Source of the DNA: DSWT01 sp036845725
GTDB taxonomy: Bacteria; Chloroflexota; Anaerolineae; B4-G1; SLSP01
Reading direction: 5' to 3'
DNA length: 64,000 nucleotides
NCBI GenBank assembly: GCA_036845725.1
Contig: DAIUDK010000010.1
Coordinates: 1 to 64,000, forward strand
Below are positions 16,061 through 22,848 of the stretch, piece by piece. Below the pieces are notes generated by a model, which was given only the letters and a program-made list of their open reading frames with translations, searched no databases and was not told the DNA's origin. Positions within the stretch are counted from its first letter, which is position 1. Each line of letters begins with the position of its first letter. The translations under genes and the position numbers were made by a program.

Positions 16061-17104
16061 CTATTCCGCGAGAAGATAGGCGATGAGCAAGCGTATGGTG
16101 GCCTCAATCGAATCGCGGTGAGTGCGCTCGTAAGCGTGCGAGGCATCCACCCCCGGCCCAACCAACGCGACTTTGAGATCGGCGCCGGCTTGCAAGGCCG
16201 CTTCACCGTCGGAGCCGTAGTATGGATACGTATCCATTTTGTACGGTATAGCATGTTCGCTCGCCAAGCGCTCCAACTTCCGCCGCATCCCCAAATCGTA
16301 AGGCCCGCCGGAGTCTTTGGCACAAATCCCCACACTGAACTCGTCCGAATTCTGCCCCTCGCCGACGGCAGCCATATCCACAGCGACCAATTCCTGCGCA
16401 TCGGCAGGTATCCCCGTCGATGCGCCGTGACCGACTTCCTCATAATTGGAGATAAGCGCGTTCACGCGATAGCGCGGCGCTATACCGGCCTGGTGCAGCG
16501 CGAGCAGCGCCCCATAGATGCAGGCCACGCCCGCCTTGTCGTCCAGGTGCCGGGAACGGACGAAGCCATTAATCATTTCCACGCGCGGATCAAGGTAGAT
16601 GAAGTCCCCAACGTTGATGCCCAATTGCACGGTCGTTTCCTGGCTGTCGGTGACGGCGTCCAGGCGCACTTCGTAGTTCTCCTGCTTGCGCTCCAGCGCG
16701 CGCACCTCGGCCCCGTGAATGTGAACGGAAACCTTGATCGGCAGAATGCTGCCGCGATAACGCTGACCAGCCGCTGTCACCACCGTGCAGCCCTCGCCTT
16801 CGATAGCATGCCAATCGTACCCGCCAAGCTGAGTCAGTTCCAAGCGCCCGTTGCCCTTGATCTTTTTGACCATCGCGCCCAACGTGTCGACGTGCGCGGT
16901 CAGAGCGCAGGGGCGTGTGGCATCGCCGGCCCACGTCAACACCAGCCCACCCTTCATCGTGCGGCTGACGTTCAACGGCAGGTCACGCACAGCTTGTTCA
17001 ACATAGGTCATCGCCTGCTCGGTATCGCCGGTTGGACTGGGGGTGTTCAGCAGCCCGACCAGAAATTCCAGAATCGGGTCCATTGGAATCGCGGGAAGTG
17101 TCAT
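16061..17104 (-). CDS. M42-family metallo-aminopeptidase
   Basis: A 347-residue cytosolic dinuclear zinc aminopeptidase (FrvX/glutamyl aminopeptidase/TET family). Metal and catalytic residues are visible: AHVDTLG (His, Asp), RHLDDKAG (bridging Asp), NYEEVGHG (catalytic and ligand Glu), AVDMA (Asp) and ASHAYERTH (His). Members form dodecameric shells that digest oligopeptides. Start ATG 17104, chosen because GGAGG lies six bases before it; an upstream in-frame start at 17167 would lie above the ribosome-binding site. Divergent from rsmG, with facing promoters around 17170-17185. Confidence 0.9.
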   Translation of the reverse strand: MTLPAIPMDPILEFLVGLLNTPSPTGDTEQAMTYVEQAVRDLPLNVSRTMKGGLVLTWAGDATRPCALTAHVDTLGAMVKKIKGNGRLELTQLGGYDWHAIEGEGCTVVTAAGQRYRGSILPIKVSVHIHGAEVRALERKQENYEVRLDAVTDSQETTVQLGINVGDFIYLDPRVEMINGFVRSRHLDDKAGVACIYGALLALHQAGIAPRYRVNALISNYEEVGHGASTGIPADAQELVAVDMAAVGEGQNSDEFSVGICAKDSGGPYDLGMRRKLERLASEHAIPYKMDTYPYYGSDGEAALQAGADLKVALVGPGVDASHAYERTHRDSIEATIRLLIAYLLAE

Positions 17105-17176
17105 TGTAACCTCCTCCATGCTCAACGGGTTTAACGGATTCAGCGGGATGTTTCCGCTCAATCCCATCTATAGTGC

Positions 17177-17184
17177 AGTATAAT
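17177..17184. promoter_or_regulatory. overlapping divergent -10 boxes
   Basis: TATAAT on plus (17179-17184) and TATACT on minus (17182-17177) overlap in the gap between the M42 peptidase gene and rsmG. They could serve the two divergent genes. The -35 elements are weak. Confidence 0.35.
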
Positions 17185-17219
17185 CCCATCAAGCCAGGGA
17201 GCAAATGACAAATGAAGGA

Positions 17220-17314
17220 AAGACTACAAAAGTCTCAGCACGTATTGCCCCTGTAGACCTGAGATTTAGCGTATATACTGGCCCAAGCAGGCCTCGTGAG
17301 ACTTTTGTAGTCTT
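17220..17314. repeat. element A, copy 1
   Basis: A 95-bp element bounded by perfect 18-bp inverted repeats, AAGACTACAAAAGTCTCA and TGAGACTTTTGTAGTCTT. Related to copies at 12598 and 62067; this copy and the 62067 copy lie in opposite orientation. No target duplication is evident. The right end supplies a weak -35 (TTGTAG, 17305-17310) 17 bases before the TATAAT in front of rsmG. Confidence 0.8.
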
Positions 17315-17333
17315 GGTTTCCATCGAGTATAAT
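17305..17333 (+). promoter_or_regulatory. rsmG promoter partly inside element A
   Basis: TTGTAG at 17305-17310, a 17-base spacer and TATAAT at 17328-17333, 31 bases before the rsmG start. The -35 half lies in the terminal repeat of element A. Confidence 0.5.
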
Positions 17334-17363
17334 GGGGGAAATATCCAACGAGGAAGGATTGAT

Positions 17364-18092
17364 GTGCAGCAGTTAATTGACGGTGCGCGCGAGTTACAGA
17401 TTCGCCTAACCCCGGAGCAACTGGAGGCGTTAGGCGCTTACCAACACGCGCTGGTAGAATGGAACGAACAGTTCAACCTCACCGCCATCACCGACGATGT
17501 GGGGATTCAAGTGCGGCACTTTCTCGACTCGCTCTCCTGCTTCCAAGCGCTCGAAAGCGGCGAACGCTTCAGCGGCAAACAGGTGATCGACGTGGGTACC
17601 GGCGCGGGTTTTCCCGGCTTACCGCTCAAACTGCTCTGCCCGGCGATGAAGCTGACGCTGCTCGAAGCCACCACCAAAAAGGTAGGGTTTCTGGAACACG
17701 TGACCGCACACCTCAAAATGCACGACGTGACCGTCAAACAGGGTCGCGCGGAGGAATTAGGCCAGCAGCCCGCGCACCGCGAGCACTACGACTGGGCCAT
17801 CGCCCGCGCCGTCGCCGATATGCCCATCCTGGCGGAGTATCTGCTGCCGCTGGTTAAGGTGGGAGGGCGCGTCCTGGCGCAAAAAGGTGAAAGCGCGCCC
17901 GCCGAAGTCCAACGCGGCGAATGGGCCATCCAGCAGTTGGGCGGACGTGTCCGGCGGCTCGTGCCCATCGAATTGCGCGGTCTGGCCGAGACACGCTATC
18001 TCGTCATCCTGGACAAAATCGCCGTGACGCCACCACAGTATCCGCGCCGTCCTGGAATGCCCAACAAGCGTCCGTTGATGCCGAAGGCGTAA
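17364..18092 (+). CDS. rsmG: 16S rRNA (guanine-N7) methyltransferase RsmG (GidB)
   Basis: A 242-residue SAM-dependent enzyme that methylates G527 of 16S rRNA. Typical motifs are EWNEQFNLTAI, RHFLDSLSC, the SAM-binding VIDVGTGAGFPGLPLK, LLEATTKKVGFL, and ARAVADMPILAEYLLPLVKVGG. A basic tail follows. The open frame extends upstream through element A, but the GTG at 17364 is preferred. AGGAAGG lies six bases before it, homology begins soon after, and a promoter lies just upstream. An out-of-frame ATG overlaps the GTG. Confidence 0.92.
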   Translation: MQQLIDGARELQIRLTPEQLEALGAYQHALVEWNEQFNLTAITDDVGIQVRHFLDSLSCFQALESGERFSGKQVIDVGTGAGFPGLPLKLLCPAMKLTLLEATTKKVGFLEHVTAHLKMHDVTVKQGRAEELGQQPAHREHYDWAIARAVADMPILAEYLLPLVKVGGRVLAQKGESAPAEVQRGEWAIQQLGGRVRRLVPIELRGLAETRYLVILDKIAVTPPQYPRRPGMPNKRPLMPKA

Positions 18093-18125
18093 CGTTCGAA
18101 CAACATACTGTCAGAAAGGAGAACC

Positions 18126-19073
18126 TTGTCTATCATCATTCGCAATCACACAACAAACGATCTACCACACCTGGCTGCGTTCATCACCCGCTACCTGGCC
18201 GCCATCCCCGACGCCAAACTGATCTATCCGGCAGTATACACCTATCACCCGGCGTTGGAAGGGGGGAAAAACGTCTTCACCGCGTGGGATGAAAACGAAA
18301 TTCTCGTGGGTTTCGCGCCAGCTTTTCCGGTCCCGGCGACCGATGCCGAAGCAGCAAACGAACCGCATCACATCTGGACCATCGTCGTGGCCGATCCCGC
18401 TCGCGGCGACGGCGACGCAATCCGTGGGGCGTTGCTGGCACGCGTGTTGGAGCGTGCACGCGTGTTGACCGAACGCTTCCCCGCCCCGCGACGCGTCCGT
18501 CTGGCGTCCGATCTCATCGTCAGCCAGAAAGCGGACATCGACTTTCTGCTCGGCCAGGGCTTCACCCACTACGCGAGTATGTACGTGATGACACGCGACC
18601 TGAACGCGCCGCTGCTCGATGTATCACTTCCGCCAGGCATCACCGTTCGCCACTGGAAAATGGAGACAGAGGCCGAACAGGATCAATACCTCGCGGCCTT
18701 CAACCGCTGTTTCCCCAGCAATTCGAAAGACAGGGCCACACTGCAGTTCTTTATGCGGTCTCCATTGTGGGGTGTGGGGACGGCGATTGCCGCCTTTGGC
18801 ACGGACAATGCGCTCGTCGCCAGCGTGCTGTCGTATTGGGACCCCGACGAAAAAATCGGCATCACCGACGATGTCTTCGTCTTACCCGAATGGCGTGGGC
18901 GCGGCCTGGCCCGGTATCTGGTCAACGCCGGCCTCGCGTACCAACACACCCACGGCCTCGAATATGCCCGTCTCGAAGTCCACGCCAATAACCCGCCCGC
19001 CATTGCCGTCTACAAAGCCACTGGGTACACGATCGTGAACGAGGAATGGTTGTTAGGACTGTACATCAGATAA
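18126..19073 (+). CDS. tandem GNAT-family N-acetyltransferase
   Basis: 315 residues with two GNAT-like halves, as in mycothiol synthase-type proteins. The C-terminal half is clear: DDVFVLPEWRGRGLARYLV carries the acetyl-CoA P-loop (R-G-x-G-x-A), followed by LEVHANNPPAIAVYKATGYT. The N-terminal half is degenerate. The acceptor substrate cannot be inferred. Start TTG 18126 behind AAAGGAG with four bases spacing. It follows rsmG by 33 bases and is probably cotranscribed. Confidence 0.82.
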   Translation: MSIIIRNHTTNDLPHLAAFITRYLAAIPDAKLIYPAVYTYHPALEGGKNVFTAWDENEILVGFAPAFPVPATDAEAANEPHHIWTIVVADPARGDGDAIRGALLARVLERARVLTERFPAPRRVRLASDLIVSQKADIDFLLGQGFTHYASMYVMTRDLNAPLLDVSLPPGITVRHWKMETEAEQDQYLAAFNRCFPSNSKDRATLQFFMRSPLWGVGTAIAAFGTDNALVASVLSYWDPDEKIGITDDVFVLPEWRGRGLARYLVNAGLAYQHTHGLEYARLEVHANNPPAIAVYKATGYTIVNEEWLLGLYIR

Positions 19074-19139
19074 CCCATTCACCCACTCAGATGCTAGGGC
19101 TGGCTACAAAACCATTGAAATCTTCAAACAATAGCGCAA

Positions 19140-19493
19140 CTATCGACATTGCCTGCCGAGCGCCTCGCGGCCCACGGCAAGCAACTTTTCCCGCCCCTCA
19201 AGTGAGATTTCCACCATCGTTTTATGCATCGAGCGCACAGCCGCATCGACCTCATCCTCACGTCCGGTTTCCGTGCAGGCATTGAGATCACAATGGAAGG
19301 TGACGCGCGTGTAGCCCTGTCTCTGCGCCAGCAACGACACGTCCTCAGATGCGGCGACGTTCTCAAACTGCGGCGCATCCACGCCGTAGGTGCTGACCTC
19401 CAGCGATGTGACATCGGCGAGCAAAGGTTGCACGCGGGTTTGCACCTGCTGCACGAGTGTTGCCACCGCTTGTTGCAGGTTTTTGCCGGGCAT
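19140..19493 (-). CDS. small conflict-operon protein, stand-alone copy of a shared domain (B)
   Basis: 117 residues, not matched to a named family. SLEVSTYGV, TRVTFHCD, then D...VRSMHKTMV and GREKLL align with the C-terminal domain of the protease encoded at 20827-22827 and with the neighbour at 19501. Those share LEVRTYT, an L-R-A-x-T-x-x-x-F-D-x-D strand, and an H...V..A..NRA helix. An N-terminal helix of about 30 residues may be coiled. It is the last gene of the seven-gene operon, seven bases after the preceding stop and without a clear Shine-Dalgarno sequence, so translation is probably coupled. Confidence 0.65.
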   Translation of the reverse strand: MPGKNLQQAVATLVQQVQTRVQPLLADVTSLEVSTYGVDAPQFENVAASEDVSLLAQRQGYTRVTFHCDLNACTETGREDEVDAAVRSMHKTMVEISLEGREKLLAVGREALGRQCR

Positions 19494-19500
19494 AGGCGGC

Positions 19501-19917
19501 CTATCGGCTCTTCTTCAGGGCATCGAGCGCAGAAGCCGCCGCGTCGCCAATGGTGCGGAGCATCGTCGCGCGGTTTTGGAGCGCCTGGTTCACCGCCGCC
19601 TGGTGCATATCCCACACCGCCCCGTCGATCTGCCCGCTGTCGTTGACCGGCAGGCAGACAATCGTATCACTGTCAAAAGCGATTCGCGTGTAAGCGCGCA
19701 ACTGCACACCCTCACCCGTGATAACCTTGTCGTTCTTCTTCTTGGGATCGTCGAGCACCGCGGCAAACTTCCCCTCCGCGATAGTGTACGTACGCACCTC
19801 AAGCTCGGAAATATCGGTGACAAAATTCTCCACCTTCGCCGCCAAATCACTGGCGAACTTCTGCACCGAAGCCTTCAAATCTTTGGTATTTCCTGTAGAA
19901 ACGTTATCTCCTGGCAT
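19501..19917 (-). CDS. small conflict-operon protein, stand-alone copy of a shared domain (A)
   Basis: 138 residues, family not recognised. An N-terminal helix (KDLKASVQKFASDLAAKVEN) precedes ELEVRTYTIAEGKFAAVL, then QLRAYTRIAFDSDTIVCLPV, VWDMHQAAVNQAL and NRATMLRTIGDAAASAL. The same order of blocks forms the last 130 residues of the protease encoded at 20827-22827, and is found in weaker form in the 117-residue neighbour. These are therefore free versions of a protease-linked domain, perhaps binding partners or decoys. Start ATG 19917 behind GGAGG, spacing seven. Confidence 0.7.
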   Translation of the reverse strand: MPGDNVSTGNTKDLKASVQKFASDLAAKVENFVTDISELEVRTYTIAEGKFAAVLDDPKKKNDKVITGEGVQLRAYTRIAFDSDTIVCLPVNDSGQIDGAVWDMHQAAVNQALQNRATMLRTIGDAAASALDALKKSR

Positions 19918-20016
19918 CCTTTTACCTCCGTGAGAAATCAGAAATGAGAGTTAGCGGGTCGCCCCACGCGCCCCTCCCCCGTCTACCATCTACTGTCTAC
20001 CGCCTACTCTCCCTCA
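19918..20016 (-). repeat. heptanucleotide tract inside the conflict operon
   Basis: On the minus strand GGTAGAC, AGTAGAT, GGTAGAC, and nearer the gene TAACTCT, CATTTCT, GATTTCT, CACGGAG. The last unit carries the ribosome-binding site of the 19501-19917 gene. It spans the 79-base gap and the very end of the gene at 19997. Confidence 0.6.
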
Positions 20017-20830
20017 ACACCGCCATCACGTCGAGAATAAAACGCCGGGCGGCGGGAATGAGCAGCACTTGCCCGCCGGGCGGCAAGGCTACGGCTTTGA
20101 GGATCAACCCGGCTGCACCGGTCGTGATAACCGAGACGACGCGCAGCAACGCGATGCGCGACGCCAGCGCCAGGTTGACCGTCTCGCGGTGCGTCTCCCG
20201 TGAGAGCGCTGGCATACCGGGAATCCAGAACGTCTCGAAATCGCCGGCCCACCCCACGCGCGTCAGACCGACGGGCGCGCCCGCGATGACCGTTTCCACG
20301 CGGGCGTACTGCGCCGTCATCTGCTGGACCTGTTCCACGAAGGCTTGCCAGCGCCGGTACGCCTCCTGGAATCCCTTGCGCTCCTGGTCATCAGCGAACG
20401 TCTCCACCGCGCTGAACGCCACCGCGCCGGTAAGCGGCGACGGCTCAACCGCCGCCAGCCCCGCCAGCGTCCTGCGCAGCGCCTCCTTCTGTGGATGAAA
20501 ATCCTCCGCTGCCGGGACGCTAAACGCATACGAGACGGCTCCGGTAAGACCATGCTCTGCGTCCGCAGCGGGCGCGACGCCTGCCAGCATCGCGTTTAAC
20601 TCGGCTTCAGCCTGCGCCAGGTCATCCGCGCCGCGCCGCAGAACGTCCGCGCGGGCGTGGACGGCATCCAGCGCCGAGTCCGCATCCGGCAGTTCCACGC
20701 GCCACATCAGACCTTCCTCGCCGTGTGACGTGGCGTGCAGCGCGGGCGCTTCCCACACGCCGAAAGGGTCTGGTTCTTCACTCACGGCGAAGCCGGAGAA
20801 GGTGAAGCGTGCGTCTTGTATCAAGGTCAC
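19997..20830 (-). CDS. conflict-operon protein of unknown function
   Basis: 277 residues with no recognised family. It has a beta-rich N-terminal part (ARFTFSGFAVSEEPDPFGVWEAP, MWRVELPDADSALDAV), a helical middle (EAYRRWQAFVEQVQQMTAQYARVETVIAG), a distinctive VGWAGDFETFWIPG, and two moderately hydrophobic stretches near the C-terminus (about 225-270). Start GTG 20830 overlaps the upstream protease stop as GTGA, so it is translationally coupled. Because it sits among proteases, it could be their substrate or a membrane-acting effector, but nothing in the sequence proves that. Confidence 0.65.
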   Translation of the reverse strand: MTLIQDARFTFSGFAVSEEPDPFGVWEAPALHATSHGEEGLMWRVELPDADSALDAVHARADVLRRGADDLAQAEAELNAMLAGVAPAADAEHGLTGAVSYAFSVPAAEDFHPQKEALRRTLAGLAAVEPSPLTGAVAFSAVETFADDQERKGFQEAYRRWQAFVEQVQQMTAQYARVETVIAGAPVGLTRVGWAGDFETFWIPGMPALSRETHRETVNLALASRIALLRVVSVITTGAAGLILKAVALPPGGQVLLIPAARRFILDVMAVLRESRR

Positions 20831-22827
20831 GGCTTGATTTTGATCATTCCGAGCAGATCGCTCGCCAGCTTCGCCATCGCGCCCAGGAACTGCGCGCGGT
20901 TGGCCTGCGCTTCGCGCACCATCTCGCGGTGGATTTCCCACAGCTCCGTATCCACTTCCGCGCCGGTCGCCGGCACGTAAACGCGCATATCGCCGTCGAA
21001 ATCGACGTGGGTGAGCGCGCGCAGTTCGGCGTTGCCGGTATTGCTTGACGTAATGGCACTGAGATTTTCGGCGGTGTACGTGCGCACTTCCAGCGTCATG
21101 ATTTTCTCGGTCGCCTCGCTCACGGCCTTCGCAATTTTGTCGCCGAACGCTTTCAGGGATTGCGTGATGTCGTTGATCTGAATGGCGAAGTCATGATCCA
21201 CGGCGTGCAGATGCTGTGCCTCCACTTTGATGTCATCCACTGGCATAACTTTGCCCTTGACCACATAGGCGACGTCCGGCGCAGGGCCGATGCCGGCCTG
21301 CAACACGACCAGCCGGTCCGCCACGGCTTTGGGTAATACCGCCGGGGTCGCCGGACGTTTCGCCGCCGCTCCCTTCTGCACAAACGGGATGTGCACGGCG
21401 GGATCGCCAAGCACAGCGTAGCTGCGCGTGTCATTGTTGGCCGTCCACAGCCGCACCAGTTCTTCGTCGCCGAGGTAGCCCGGGTTGTACTGCAACTCCT
21501 GAAGAACCTCGCTGAGGGTGGTGGTCATATCCGCGTACTTCAGGTTAAAGCTCGGATCGGTCGCCAGCCCAATGGGATCGCCGTTGAGCAGCTTGCGCAG
21601 CGCGGTGACAAACGCCTCGATTTCGACGTTGTCGCCCGGCGAAATGAACGAGTGGCCCCACGCCCGGTCCACGTGCCCGATAACGGCCAGCGCGCCCTGA
21701 CGCAGCATCCGATTCGGCAGCGCGCTGGTGAAGTTACGCGGCGCAATTGGCATTCTGGCCGCCGCACGCGGATGCGTGAAATAGTCGAAGCGGGGCGTAC
21801 CCAGACCAAAACACGCAAAGAACATCGCCACAAGGCCCATCAGATTGGCGTTGCCCAAGTCTTCGGCGGCGAAATAATCGTCGCGCAAGAGAGGCGCGCC
21901 CCGCGACCAGCGCTGGCACAACAACGCGCCCTGCTCGCGGAATTGCTGTTCCATAGACGAGAAGACCATCCCGTGGCTCGCCGTGAACAGCAGTGCAGGA
22001 GTCTGCTCCTTGCCGCTGAGCAAGCGCGCCAGTTCCGCCTTTTCGCCCGACGGCGCGAGGTTGAGATCCCACGCGAACTTGAGCGGGATTTCGCCTTGCA
22101 GTTTGGGCTGTTGCAAATTGGCGAGTAGCGGGCGGGCCAGATAACGGTCGCTGATGAGCGTGGCATCGTCGCCAGAGTTTCTCACGCTGAAGAAGGCGGC
22201 TTTGCGCGGGAGTTTCACCGCGCCGCTCTCCGCCGCAACGACGTTCTGCGCGTAACGGGCATACGCCTCCAGATCGTTAGCGAAGTCGAGGCGGCCCACG
22301 CCGCGCATCACGTCAAGCTGAAACTGGAATTCGTAGGGGATTTCTTCCGGGCTACCCACGAGCAACACGTAGAACGGCATCTGCTCTGGGCGGGCCGGCC
22401 CGCGCTTGATCTCCGGCGACTGACGCTTGCAGAAGTCGGCCTTACTTTCAGGCGGCTGATAGCCCGTCTCGCCCTCGAAGACGCGGTACAAGTCTCCGGC
22501 CTTGGCCCGACGATGATCGAGCAGGGGTTTGAGCGCCTCCTTGATCGCCGCGCGGCGCTTCTCATCCATAGCGGCGGGAAAGACGACGGCCCACCCGGCC
22601 TGTGAAAGGTCGGTGGGGTCTTGCACCGCTTCGGAAACCGGGGAATCGACCGGGCGGTTCTTCTTGAACTGCAATTCGTTCAGATTCTCCGCTGCCGACT
22701 CGCCCTTGATGATCCCCGCCAGCGCCGCGCTGGACATGGGCGGCAGACTGTAATCGCCGGTGGTCCCGTCAATGCCATTGGCGTAAATTTCTTTTAGTAG
22801 TTCAGCAGGCAATTTCTCTTCGGTCAT
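20827..22827 (-). CDS. caspase-fold (C25-like) cysteine protease with C-terminal shared domain
   Basis: 666 residues. A short N-terminal motif (NGIDGTTGDYSLPP, about 17-30) is shared with the next protein. The core (about 75-510) has GWAVVFPAAM, LLVGSPEEIPYEFQFQLDV, the likely catalytic His in LLFTASHGM (about 284) and Cys in FFACFGLGTP (about 338), then GALAVIGHVDRAW and VLGDPAVHIPF. This arrangement fits clan CD peptidases of the C25/caspase type. A linker leads to the C-terminal domain (about 530-666) that also exists as free proteins downstream. No signal peptide, so cytoplasmic. Start ATG 22827 behind AAAGGAG. Protease activity is inferred. Confidence 0.75.
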   Translation of the reverse strand: MTEEKLPAELLKEIYANGIDGTTGDYSLPPMSSAALAGIIKGESAAENLNELQFKKNRPVDSPVSEAVQDPTDLSQAGWAVVFPAAMDEKRRAAIKEALKPLLDHRRAKAGDLYRVFEGETGYQPPESKADFCKRQSPEIKRGPARPEQMPFYVLLVGSPEEIPYEFQFQLDVMRGVGRLDFANDLEAYARYAQNVVAAESGAVKLPRKAAFFSVRNSGDDATLISDRYLARPLLANLQQPKLQGEIPLKFAWDLNLAPSGEKAELARLLSGKEQTPALLFTASHGMVFSSMEQQFREQGALLCQRWSRGAPLLRDDYFAAEDLGNANLMGLVAMFFACFGLGTPRFDYFTHPRAAARMPIAPRNFTSALPNRMLRQGALAVIGHVDRAWGHSFISPGDNVEIEAFVTALRKLLNGDPIGLATDPSFNLKYADMTTTLSEVLQELQYNPGYLGDEELVRLWTANNDTRSYAVLGDPAVHIPFVQKGAAAKRPATPAVLPKAVADRLVVLQAGIGPAPDVAYVVKGKVMPVDDIKVEAQHLHAVDHDFAIQINDITQSLKAFGDKIAKAVSEATEKIMTLEVRTYTAENLSAITSSNTGNAELRALTHVDFDGDMRVYVPATGAEVDTELWEIHREMVREAQANRAQFLGAMAKLASDLLGMIKIKP

Positions 22828-22848
22828 ACTGCTCCTTTCAACCTACAA

